A stretch of 7,489 nt of DNA from VFBF01 sp034440275 (lineage in GTDB: Bacteria > Pseudomonadota > Alphaproteobacteria > Caulobacterales > Aquidulcibacteraceae): assembly GCA_034440275.1 (NCBI GenBank), contig JAWXBS010000229.1, positions 1 through 7,489 of the forward strand, in the 5' to 3' direction. The notes under the pieces were generated by a model, which was not told where the DNA came from, made no database searches, and worked only from the letters and a program-made list of their open reading frames with translations. The position numbers and the translations under genes are program-made. This document shows, piece after piece, positions 1 to 6,254 of this stretch (its first letter is position 1; every line of letters starts with the position of its first letter).

Positions 1-1
1 C

Positions 2-730
<729 letters not shown>

Positions 731-802
731 CGACCGCCCGGCGGCGTGGCTGACTTTCGCCCCGATTTTCGAGGTTCACAGCAGAACGGAAGTTCCAGAT
801 AC

Positions 803-1276
803 ATGGACAAAGTGCCAATGACCGCCGAGGGCCACGCCGCCATTGACGCCGAACTCAAGCGGCTGAAGAGCGTTGAGCGGCCCTCCGTGATCCAGGCGAT
901 TTCGGAAGCGCGCCAGCACGGCGATCTTTCGGAAAACGCTGAATACCATGCCGCCAAGGAGCGTCAGAGCTTCATCGAGGGCCGCCTGGCGGAGCTTGAG
1001 GACAAGCTCGCGCGCGCGCAGGTCATCGACGTCTCGCGCCTCAGCGGCGACACCGTGAAGTTCGGCGCCACCGTGACCGTGCTCGACGAGGATTCCGGTG
1101 ACAAGGCCAACTACAAGATCGTCGGCGAGGACGAGGCCGACGTGCGCGCCGGCAAGATTTCGATCTCCTCGCCGATCGCGCGCGCGATGATCGGCAAGGA
1201 AGTCGGCGATGTCGTCGAGGTCGCAGCCCCCGGCGGCGCGAAGTCCTACGAGATCCTGAAGCTCAAGTGGAAGTGA
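803..1276 (+). CDS. greA: Transcript cleavage factor GreA
   Basis: GreA inserts its N-terminal coiled coil into the secondary channel of backtracked RNA polymerase and stimulates cleavage of the extruded RNA 3' end, which rescues stalled complexes. The protein is 157 residues, against 158 in E. coli. The coiled coil spans about residues 8-75. The tip motif HGDLSENAEYHAAKERQ places the catalytic acidic pair at D41 and E44, the same numbers as in E. coli. The C-terminal FKBP-like domain (about 80-157) keeps VKFGATVTVLDEDSG, ISSPIARAMIGKEVGD and the YEILKLKW ending. The ATG at 803 is chosen over an in-frame GTG at 746 because the family starts there and a GGAAG sequence (788-792) lies 10 nt upstream. 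It lies 72 nt downstream of carB with no evident terminator between, so some read-through from carB is plausible. Cytoplasmic. Confidence 0.97.
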   Translation: MDKVPMTAEGHAAIDAELKRLKSVERPSVIQAISEARQHGDLSENAEYHAAKERQSFIEGRLAELEDKLARAQVIDVSRLSGDTVKFGATVTVLDEDSGDKANYKIVGEDEADVRAGKISISSPIARAMIGKEVGDVVEVAAPGGAKSYEILKLKWK

Positions 1277-1277
1277 C

Positions 1278-1311
1278 GGCGCAGGCGTGACCGGAAATCC
1301 GGGGAGGCGCC
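1278..1311. repeat. Nested inverted repeats just after greA (weak terminator candidate)
   Basis: Immediately downstream of the greA stop, GGCGC (1278-1282) can pair with GCGCC (1307-1311), and inside it CCGG-AAAT-CCGG (1291-1302) forms a second small stem. This is where a greA terminator would sit, but there is no T-run after the outer stem, so an intrinsic terminator is poorly supported. The remaining sequence up to the next gene (1312-1405) shows no convincing promoter. Confidence 0.25.
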
Positions 1312-1405
1312 TTGCGGGCCGGGGGGCTCGCGCACCACATTGCGTCAATGTCCGACCCGTTGTCCTCCCCCTTTACGCCTGTCGCTCGTGGCTGCGGCTG
1401 AGCGC

Positions 1406-2392
1406 ATGCAGACGGTCGGATTCCAGCCTGCGAAGACGCTCCGCATCTGGACGGTGACGGACGGTCGCGCCGGCATCGAAAATCAGGCGCTGGGCCTCGC
1501 CGAAGCAATCGCGCGCCGCACGCCTGCGGACATCGTCACCAAGCGCGTACAGCTTCGCACGCCATGGTCATGGCTGCCGCCCGGATTTATCCCTGCGCCG
1601 CGGCAGGCGCTGACCACCGGCTCCGACCTGCTCGATCCGCCGTGGCCGGACGTCTGGATCGGGTGCGGGCGCGCATCGCTGCCCTTCTCGATGGGTGTTC
1701 GTTTGTGGTCGCAGGCGCGCACCATGGTGGTGCAGCTCCAGGACCCGCGCATCAATCCGCGCGAATTCGATCTCGTGGTCCCGCCGGCGCATGACGACGT
1801 CGAAGCGCCCAACGCGATGAGCATCGTCGGCTCCTGTCACCGTGTGACGCCCGAGCGCATCGCCAAGGAAGCGCGCGACTTTACCGAGGATATCTCCACC
1901 GTACCGCCGCCAGCGATCGCGGTGCTGATCGGCGGCAAGAGCAAGCGACAGGACATCACGCCGGAAACCGCGCGCCGCATCAGCCGCGAATTGTCCGCGC
2001 TGGAAGGCAGCCTGATGGTGACGCTGTCGCGGCGTACGTCGGCGGAAGCGCGCGCCGTGTTCACGCGCGAGCTGCGCCCCTTCACGCGCCTATGGTATGA
2101 CGGCGAAGGCCCCAACCCCTACTTCGCCATGCTGGGAACGGCTGACGTCATCCTCGTCACGGCCGACAGCGCAAACATGGCCGTGGAAGCGGCAGCCACA
2201 GGCAAGCCGCTGCTCATCGTTCCGGTGGATGGCGACGCCGGCAAGCTCGCTGGCCTGCATCAGGCGCTGTACGATCGCGGCTGCGCGCGGCCCTTCCAGG
2301 GGCGTCTGGAAAACTGGCGCCCCGAGCCCCTGCGCGAAACCGATCGCGTCGCCGCGGCGGCGCTGCAGCTCATGGCGATGCGCGCGCGTTAA
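1406..2392 (+). CDS. ELM1 / DUF1022-family protein (mitochondrial fission ELM1 homologue, GT-B-like)
   Basis: This 328-residue protein belongs to the family named after the plant mitochondrial fission factor ELM1, which is widespread in alphaproteobacteria with no settled bacterial role. Visible family signatures are the N-terminal RIWTVTDGRAGIENQALGLA (residues 13-32), VVQLQDPR (108-115), the glycine-rich VLIGGKSKR (173-181) with SRRTSAEA after it, and the C-terminal block GPNPYFAMLGTADVILVTAD (235-254) followed by MAVEAAATGKPLLIVPVDG. The two-lobed arrangement, with a late loop before a GKP segment, resembles GT-B glycosyltransferases, so binding of a nucleotide-sugar or similar ligand is a reasonable inference but is not shown. 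There is no signal peptide or membrane segment. The ATG at 1406 fits the usual family N-terminus; the frame could extend to a TTG at 1340, but the added proline- and arginine-rich stretch looks non-coding. No good Shine-Dalgarno is visible. The stop codon overlaps that of arsC on the other strand. Confidence 0.85.
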   Translation: MQTVGFQPAKTLRIWTVTDGRAGIENQALGLAEAIARRTPADIVTKRVQLRTPWSWLPPGFIPAPRQALTTGSDLLDPPWPDVWIGCGRASLPFSMGVRLWSQARTMVVQLQDPRINPREFDLVVPPAHDDVEAPNAMSIVGSCHRVTPERIAKEARDFTEDISTVPPPAIAVLIGGKSKRQDITPETARRISRELSALEGSLMVTLSRRTSAEARAVFTRELRPFTRLWYDGEGPNPYFAMLGTADVILVTADSANMAVEAAATGKPLLIVPVDGDAGKLAGLHQALYDRGCARPFQGRLENWRPEPLRETDRVAAAALQLMAMRAR

Positions 2393-2811
2393 GCCTCAAG
2401 CGGAGGGACGATCACCGCCTCGCCGTCTTCCTTGAAAATGGCGCCGTCGGGTCGACGATCGAGCAGCGCGAACACCGCTTCACTCGGACGGCACAGACGC
2501 ACGCCTTTCGGCGTCGCCACGATGGGTCGGTTCACCAGAACGGGATGCGCGATCATCTCGTCGATCAACGCGGCGTCATCCGCGTCGTGAAGGTGCAGCA
2601 TTTCGTACAGATCGTGTTTCTCGCGGAGCATGTCGCGCGGACGCGCTCCGGCGACAGCGAACAACGCCCGCAGCTGCGGCCTCGTCCATCCCGTTTCCAG
2701 ATAGGGCACGATCACCGGTGCGTAGCCGCACGCTTCCACGAACGCCACGACATTTCGCGACGTGCCGCATTCTGGATTATGGTGGATCACCACGGAGAAA
2801 TGTTCGCTCAT
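2389..2811 (-). CDS. arsC: Arsenate reductase, glutaredoxin-coupled ArsC family
   Basis: ArsC reduces arsenate to arsenite in the cytoplasm using glutathione and glutaredoxin. The 140-residue length matches the plasmid R773 enzyme (141). The thioredoxin-like fold starts with the active-site loop HNPECGTSRN, with C15 as the nucleophile (C12 in R773). Arginines matching R773 R60, R94 and R107 are present as R59 (ARPRDMLR), R95 (NRPIVATP) and R108 (LCRPSE). The KEDGE segment near the C-terminus is also typical. All key residues are present, so an active reductase is expected; the related Spx/YffB groups lack this full arginine set. The start at 2811 is supported by GAGGG (2823-2819) 7 nt upstream, which overlaps the stop codon of the preceding ATP-grasp gene and indicates co-transcription and coupling. 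It is the last gene of the arsR operon. Its stop overlaps the ELM1 stop. Confidence 0.93.
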   Translation of the reverse strand: MSEHFSVVIHHNPECGTSRNVVAFVEACGYAPVIVPYLETGWTRPQLRALFAVAGARPRDMLREKHDLYEMLHLHDADDAALIDEMIAHPVLVNRPIVATPKGVRLCRPSEAVFALLDRRPDGAIFKEDGEAVIVPPLEA

Positions 2812-2818
2812 GGCGACG

Positions 2819-2823
2819 CCCTC
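2819..2823 (-). promoter_or_regulatory. arsC ribosome binding site overlapping the upstream stop codon
   Basis: On the minus strand GAGGG lies 7 nt before the arsC ATG. It shares bases with the TGA of the ATP-grasp gene, so ribosomes ending that gene are placed at the arsC start. This decides the arsC start over longer in-frame versions. Confidence 0.7.
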
Positions 2824-4129
2824 ACACGAGAATGATCGGCGCAAAACCGCCGCCGGGCGTGCGGAAATTCGTGGTCTGCCCCTGATAAAGTCGCGCCGCC
2901 GCCATGAGCACCTCGCCTGCATGGACATAGACGCGCACATCCAGCTTGAGCGGCGTCACCGCGCCGTCGACGAGCACCTGACGCTGCGACGGCGGCGCAT
3001 AGGCCTGCGCCACATAGGCCTGCTGCGAGACCGTGTCCCATGCGCCGCGCGTGATCTTGTCGCCGCGATAGACGGCCTTGCCGCCATGGCCTGACGCCGG
3101 CTTGAAGACATAGTCGCGACGCGTCTCCCAGAATCTGGCGGCATTTTCCGGCGTGACCAGCTCCGCATGGAGCGCGCCGGCAAGGCTCTGGATGTGGCGC
3201 GGATCGATGGCCCACGTTTCCAGCAACGCCGTATCGGCGAGCACCGCGAGATTGCGCTTGTCGGCAAGCATTGCATGCACACGCGGATTGGGCGTCACCG
3301 CCACCGCGCCATCCAGATAGGCCGCGCGCAAGGCCGCATGGCGCGGCTCGTCGAGCCCGAAATCGACAAGGCGATTGTAGACGAGATCGATCGGCTGATC
3401 GTCCGCAACGAGGCGCCCGTCGCGGTAAGCAAGCGCCTGCGCATCGACGATGACGACCTCGCGCTCCTCGGTCGCCAGCATGCGCTGCGCGAGAACAAAC
3501 TCGGGGTGAAGGTACTGCGCCTCCGGCGCGTCATCGACGATGGCGATGCGTCGCAGAGGCCTCGCGCCGAACTGTGCGCGCCATTCGCTCTCGAATTGCG
3601 CGACGACCGCTGCGCGAAACTGATCCGCGTCCGCGCCCATGAGCCGCGCGTGCAGCACGTCGCAGCAGGCGGACTGCGCCTGCGCCGCGTGCGCGGCGAG
3701 AAACGCGCCGCCCGCGTTCGAATTGGTTTCGATGAGCTTCGGCGGACCGTCGCCGAGGTGGAAATCGTAGCTCATGAAGGCGCCGCTCTGGCCGAAGAAC
3801 GCACGCGCGCTTTCCGGCGCCCACGCCAGCACCACATCGCGATATTCGCGCCGCGCAGCGACAGCCTCCGCAGCCGCGACCACATCCATCATCGCCGCCA
3901 TGTCGCGTCGCGCGACGAACACGGCGGTGTCGGAGAACAGATGTGCGCGGGGCGCAATGTGTGCGGCGTGAAAGTCCGGATCGCCCGACGCAGCGGCAAG
4001 GCCCGCGTCCAGCGCGCCGCGATCCAGCCGCACGCAGTGACAGGACTCGTTGAGATACGCCGCCATGGACTTCGCCACCTCGTCCGGCGGCAGGTGCAGA
4101 CAGGCATTTTCGGCGGCGACGATGTTCAT
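2822..4129 (-). CDS. ATP-grasp ligase-like protein encoded between arsR and arsC, substrate unknown
   Basis: I do not recognise a named function for this 435-residue protein. Its C-terminal half looks like an ATP-grasp module: YVFKP with K343 as the likely ATP-binding lysine, the glycine-rich loop GHGGKAVY (347-354), YVAQAY (372-377) as the hinge strand, LDVRVYVHAG with D397 and R399, and a final AARLYQGQTTNFRTPGGG in which N421 is a likely Mg2+ ligand. ATP-grasp enzymes usually couple a carboxylate to an amine or thiol through an acyl-phosphate. The N-terminal half has KLIETNSNAGGAF (131-143), reminiscent of glutathionylspermidine synthase-type proteins, plus YNRLVDF (251-257) and VTPNPRVHAMLADK (278-291). 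All five cysteines are N-terminal: C10, C30, C32, C155 and C156. There is no signal peptide. Its ATG shares one base with the arsR stop (TGATG), with GGAG 8 nt upstream, so it belongs to the arsR operon. A role in making or ligating a thiol or peptide used against arsenic is inference only. Confidence 0.8.
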   Translation of the reverse strand: MNIVAAENACLHLPPDEVAKSMAAYLNESCHCVRLDRGALDAGLAAASGDPDFHAAHIAPRAHLFSDTAVFVARRDMAAMMDVVAAAEAVAARREYRDVVLAWAPESARAFFGQSGAFMSYDFHLGDGPPKLIETNSNAGGAFLAAHAAQAQSACCDVLHARLMGADADQFRAAVVAQFESEWRAQFGARPLRRIAIVDDAPEAQYLHPEFVLAQRMLATEEREVVIVDAQALAYRDGRLVADDQPIDLVYNRLVDFGLDEPRHAALRAAYLDGAVAVTPNPRVHAMLADKRNLAVLADTALLETWAIDPRHIQSLAGALHAELVTPENAARFWETRRDYVFKPASGHGGKAVYRGDKITRGAWDTVSQQAYVAQAYAPPSQRQVLVDGAVTPLKLDVRVYVHAGEVLMAAARLYQGQTTNFRTPGGGFAPIILV

Positions 4130-4479
4130 CACACGGTCTCCGGTTCGCAGCACACGCGCCGCGCCATCTCGGCGACGGGTGTGCAGACGTGTGGATTGCC
4201 GGCGCAGCAGTCCTCGAGAATGAAGGAGATGAGCGCGTGCACGCGGTCGAACGCCGCTGCGTAGTAGATGAGCCGCCCCTCCCGTCGCGAGGCGACCAGC
4301 CCCGCACGCTCCAGGATCGCCAGATGCGTGGACATGGTGTTGGCGGGCACATCCAGCGCTTTCGCGACCGCCCCCGCAGGCAGCCCCTCGGGCCCTGCCC
4401 GCATCAGGCGACGATAGACATCCAGCCGCGTGGGCTGGGCGAGCGCGCTGAAGGCCTCGATGGCTTCATTTGATTCCAT
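4129..4479 (-). CDS. arsR: ArsR/SmtB-family As(III)-responsive repressor
   Basis: ArsR repressors bind operator DNA as winged-helix dimers and release it when As(III) or Sb(III) binds cysteines. The 116-residue protein has the typical ALAQPTRLDVYRRLMRAG opening, the recognition helix region VPANTMSTHLAILERAGLV (44-62) and the wing SRREGRLIYYA (64-74). It lacks the ELCVCDL-type site of R773 ArsR. Instead it has CCAGNPHVC (C91, C92, C99), which matches the C-terminal thiolate site of the Acidithiobacillus-type ArsR proteins, so arsenite is the likely inducer. An extra vicinal pair, C110-C111, lies near the C-terminus. The ATG at 4479 is preferred to an upstream in-frame TTG at 4515, because that TTG is part of a perfect TTGACA -35 element. 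It heads the operon arsR, ATP-grasp, arsC and diverges from trxB. Autoregulation is expected from the operator-like repeat at its start. Confidence 0.92.
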   Translation of the reverse strand: MESNEAIEAFSALAQPTRLDVYRRLMRAGPEGLPAGAVAKALDVPANTMSTHLAILERAGLVASRREGRLIYYAAAFDRVHALISFILEDCCAGNPHVCTPVAEMARRVCCEPETV

Positions 4480-4499
4480 ATTTCGAGTATTCTCGAAAT
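4480..4499. promoter_or_regulatory. Probable ArsR operator: perfect 8+4+8 inverted repeat
   Basis: The arms ATTTCGAG (4480-4487) and CTCGAAAT (4492-4499) are perfect inverted repeats around TATT. Such AT-flanked TTCGA-type dyads are usual for ArsR-family sites. It overlaps the arsR -10 and abuts the arsR start codon. It is the only perfect dyad of this length in the arsR-trxB gap. Assignment to this ArsR is inference from position and form. Confidence 0.7.
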
Positions 4500-4515
4500 G
4501 TTGAACCAATGTCAA
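4486..4515 (-). promoter_or_regulatory. Predicted sigma70-type promoter of the arsR operon
   Basis: On the minus strand a perfect -35 hexamer TTGACA (4515-4510) is followed after 18 nt by AATACT (4491-4486), a four-of-six match to the -10 consensus. Counting seven bases on from the -10 puts the transcription start at 4479, the A of the arsR ATG. The -10 lies inside the inverted repeat at 4480-4499, as expected for a repressor that blocks RNA polymerase. Confidence 0.65.
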
Positions 4516-4526
4516 GCGCGCCCATG

Positions 4527-4535
4527 TGCTAATCT
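4527..4535 (+). promoter_or_regulatory. Possible extended -10 promoter for trxB
   Basis: TGCTAATCT has the TGn extension followed by TAATCT, a five-of-six match to the -10 consensus, 28 nt before the trxB start. No good -35 is found at 16-18 nt, which an extended -10 can tolerate. It lies 27 nt from the ArsR-like operator and faces away from the arsR promoter. Confidence 0.35.
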
Positions 4536-4563
4536 AAAGCCCGATTCCTCCGGAGAACGACGC

Positions 4564-5550
4564 ATGTCCCGCCAAACCCCACGGCACGCCCCTGTCGTGA
4601 TCATCGGGTCCGGCCCTGCCGGCTACACCGCCGCGATCTACGCCGCGCGCGCCATGCGCAAGCCGTTGCTCATCGCCGGCATCCAGCCGGGCGGGCAGCT
4701 GACGATCACGACCGACGTCGAAAACTATCCGGGCTTCGCCGACGTCATCCAGGGCCCGTGGCTCATGGAGCAGATGAAGGCGCAGGCGCTGCACGTCGGC
4801 ACGGAGATCGTCGAGGACCACATCATGGATGTGGATTTCTCCAAGCGTCCGTTCACGCTCACGGGCGACGGCGGCGAGATCTACACGGCCGACACCGTCA
4901 TCATCGCGACGGGCGCGTCGGCGAAATGGCTCGGCCTTGCAAGCGAGAAGAAGTTCCAGGGCTTCGGCGTGTCCGCCTGCGCTACGTGCGACGGCTTCTT
5001 CTATCGCAACAAGGCGGTCGCGGTGATCGGCGGCGGCAACACGGCCGTCGAGGAAGCGCTCTACCTCACCAACTTCGCGTCGAAGGTGACGCTCGTACAT
5101 CGCCGCGACGAACTGCGCGCCGAGCGCGTGCTGCAGGAGCGCCTGCTGCATCACCCGAAAGTGGAAATAGTCTGGAACGCAGCGCTCGACGAAGTGCTCG
5201 GCACGGAAGAGCCGCTCGGCGTCACCGGCGCGCGACTCGTCGATACCAGAACCGGTCAGAAAAGAGATATCAGTGTCGACGGCGTCTTCATCGCCATTGG
5301 TCACGAACCGGCCACCACCCTCTTCAAGGGCAAGGTCGCGATGAAGGACAACGGCTACCTCATCGTCGAGCCGGGCACGACAAAGACCAATATCCCCGGC
5401 GTTTTCGCTGCGGGCGACGTGGCGGACGAGACCTTCCGTCAGGCCGTAACGGCGGCAGGACTGGGTTGCATGGCGGCGCTTGAAGCGGAACGCTTTCTCG
5501 CGGCGATCGAGCACGCGGCGCCGGCAGACGCGAGCTACGCCGCCGCATGA
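4564..5550 (+). CDS. trxB: Thioredoxin-disulfide reductase
   Basis: TrxB transfers electrons from NADPH through FAD and a redox-active disulfide to thioredoxin in the cytoplasm. The 328-residue protein has the full low-molecular-weight layout: FAD-binding VVIIGSGPAGYTAAIYAARA (11-30), GGQLTITTDVENYPGF (43-58), the redox centre CATC (C139 and C142), the NADPH-binding VIGGGNTAVEEALYL (154-168) with HRRDELRA (179-186), and the FAD-closing GVFAAGDVAD (279-288) with FRQAVTAAGLGCMAA. Nothing key is missing. The ATG at 4564 is supported by GGAG (4552-4555) 8 nt upstream. The gene diverges from arsR, and its stop overlaps the start of the following GST gene, so the two form an operon. trxB beside a LysR regulator of this type is a housekeeping arrangement known in rhizobia, so this is probably the main cellular TrxB and not an ars-dedicated copy. 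Confidence 0.97.
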   Translation: MSRQTPRHAPVVIIGSGPAGYTAAIYAARAMRKPLLIAGIQPGGQLTITTDVENYPGFADVIQGPWLMEQMKAQALHVGTEIVEDHIMDVDFSKRPFTLTGDGGEIYTADTVIIATGASAKWLGLASEKKFQGFGVSACATCDGFFYRNKAVAVIGGGNTAVEEALYLTNFASKVTLVHRRDELRAERVLQERLLHHPKVEIVWNAALDEVLGTEEPLGVTGARLVDTRTGQKRDISVDGVFIAIGHEPATTLFKGKVAMKDNGYLIVEPGTTKTNIPGVFAAGDVADETFRQAVTAAGLGCMAALEAERFLAAIEHAAPADASYAAA

Positions 5551-6146
5551 AGCTGCTTTACTCCCCCACTTCGCCGTACGCGCGCAAAGTGCGCATCGCG
5601 GTCATCGAGAAGGGTCTCGCCGATCGTGTCGAAATCGTTCTCGTCGATGTACTCGGCAAGCCGGACATGGTACGCGGCGACAATCCGCTCGCGAAGATTC
5701 CGACGCTCGTGCTCGACGATGGCACGTCGCTGTTCGACAGCCCGGTGATCTGCGAATATCTCGACGCGCTCGCGCCGGCGCCGAAAGTCATTCCCGAAGG
5801 CGTCGCACGCTTCGCGACGCTGAAACGCCAGGCGCTGGCGGACGGCGTGAAAGACGCGGCTTTCAATCTGGTGATGGAGCGCCGACGACCCGAAGCGCAG
5901 CGCTCCGAAGAGTGGACGACCCGCTGGACCAACGCCATCGCCGCCGGACTTGCAGCGCTCGAAGCTGAAGTCGCCGGCGAGGCGCCCTTCGATCTCGGCT
6001 GGATCGCAGCACTCTGCGCGGGGGACTATGTGGAGTTTCGTCTCGCCGATCTCGGCATGGCGGCCCACGCGCCGAAACTCACGGCGTGGCGCACGGATAT
6101 GGCGGGCCGCGCGAGCGTCGCCGAGAGCGCGCCGCCGAAGGGCTGA
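5547..6146 (+). CDS. Glutathione S-transferase family protein, YibF-like
   Basis: The 199-residue protein has an N-terminal thioredoxin-fold GST domain (about 1-80) and a helical C-terminal domain. The segment SPTSPYARKVR supplies the likely catalytic serine S9 of the Ser/Cys-type bacterial GSTs. KIPTL (50-54) carries the cis-proline P52, and FDSPVICEYL (63-72) holds the D64-S65 pair that binds the glutathione gamma-glutamyl group. In the second domain LADGVKDAAF, ERRRPEAQRSEEW and the ESAPPKG ending closely resemble E. coli YibF as I recall it. The physiological substrate is unknown; conjugation or disulfide exchange with glutathione is expected. The start overlaps the trxB stop (ATGA, 5547-5550) with only weak Shine-Dalgarno sequence, pointing to translational coupling with trxB. 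It fits the thiol-redox character of the region. Confidence 0.9.
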   Translation: MKLLYSPTSPYARKVRIAVIEKGLADRVEIVLVDVLGKPDMVRGDNPLAKIPTLVLDDGTSLFDSPVICEYLDALAPAPKVIPEGVARFATLKRQALADGVKDAAFNLVMERRRPEAQRSEEWTTRWTNAIAAGLAALEAEVAGEAPFDLGWIAALCAGDYVEFRLADLGMAAHAPKLTAWRTDMAGRASVAESAPPKG

Positions 6147-6150
6147 GACC

Positions 6151-6223
6151 AGGGCTCATCCTCACCGCAGGCTGACTTCCCTCAGCCATGCATTTGTGCA
6201 TAGTCAGAGCTCGATAGAGCCCT
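6151..6223. promoter_or_regulatory. Nested inverted repeats in the leader of the LysR gene
   Basis: The 108-nt gap between the GST and LysR genes holds several dyads: an outer pair AGGGCTC (6151-6157) and GAGCCCT (6217-6223), a stem GGCTGA (6170-6175) with TCAGCC (6182-6187), a dyad ATGCA-TTTG-TGCAT (6188-6201), and GCTC-GATA-GAGC (6209-6220). The 6188-6201 dyad resembles a LysR-type box, though it gives T-N10-A and not the usual T-N11-A. The GGCTGA stem could end the trxB-GST message but has no T-run. No convincing -35/-10 pair was found. Confidence 0.4.
6188..6201. promoter_or_regulatory. Candidate LysR-type binding site
   Basis: This perfect dyad, ATGCA and TGCAT around TTTG, lies 54 nt before the LysR start codon, where autoregulatory sites of this family often sit. 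The match to the family consensus is only partial, so this rests on position and symmetry. Confidence 0.3.
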
Positions 6224-6240
6224 GCGCGTGCATGAGGGCC

Positions 6241-6247
6241 AAGGAAG
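6241..6247 (+). promoter_or_regulatory. Ribosome binding site of the LysR gene
   Basis: AAGGAAG lies 7 nt before the ATG at 6255 and decides that start over an in-frame ATG at 6228, which would translate through this site and has no comparable signal. Confidence 0.65.
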
Positions 6248-6254
6248 CGCCCCG

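Noticed and set aside
1278..1311. Rho-independent terminator after greA
   Set aside because: Stems are present but there is no T-run; kept only as a low-confidence repeat.
1340..1405. Longer ELM1 protein from TTG at 1340
   Set aside because: The extra 22 residues are Arg/Pro/Cys-rich, unlike the family, and no ribosome site precedes the TTG.
3167..4264. Open plus-strand frame of 365 codons opposite the ATP-grasp gene
   Set aside because: The translation is rich in Arg and His without recognisable motifs, and it runs across the arsR/ATP-grasp junction. The minus-strand genes have motifs, ribosome sites and coupled starts.
4480..4515. arsR starting at the TTG at 4515, adding 12 residues
   Set aside because: The TTG belongs to a perfect TTGACA -35 and the added codons cover the -10 and operator; the family N-terminus fits the ATG at 4479.
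2389..4515. Recent mobile-element origin of the ars operon
   Set aside because: No insertion sequence, integrase, direct repeats or composition change at the edges; GC content and codon use look like the neighbouring genes.
4534..5514. Open minus-strand frame of 326 codons opposite trxB
   Set aside because: Mirror of trxB codons; no motif and no start signal. trxB is unambiguous on the plus strand.
6228..6254. LysR start at ATG 6228
   Set aside because: The nine extra residues would be encoded over the AAGGAAG ribosome site, and the family begins at MDWDKL.
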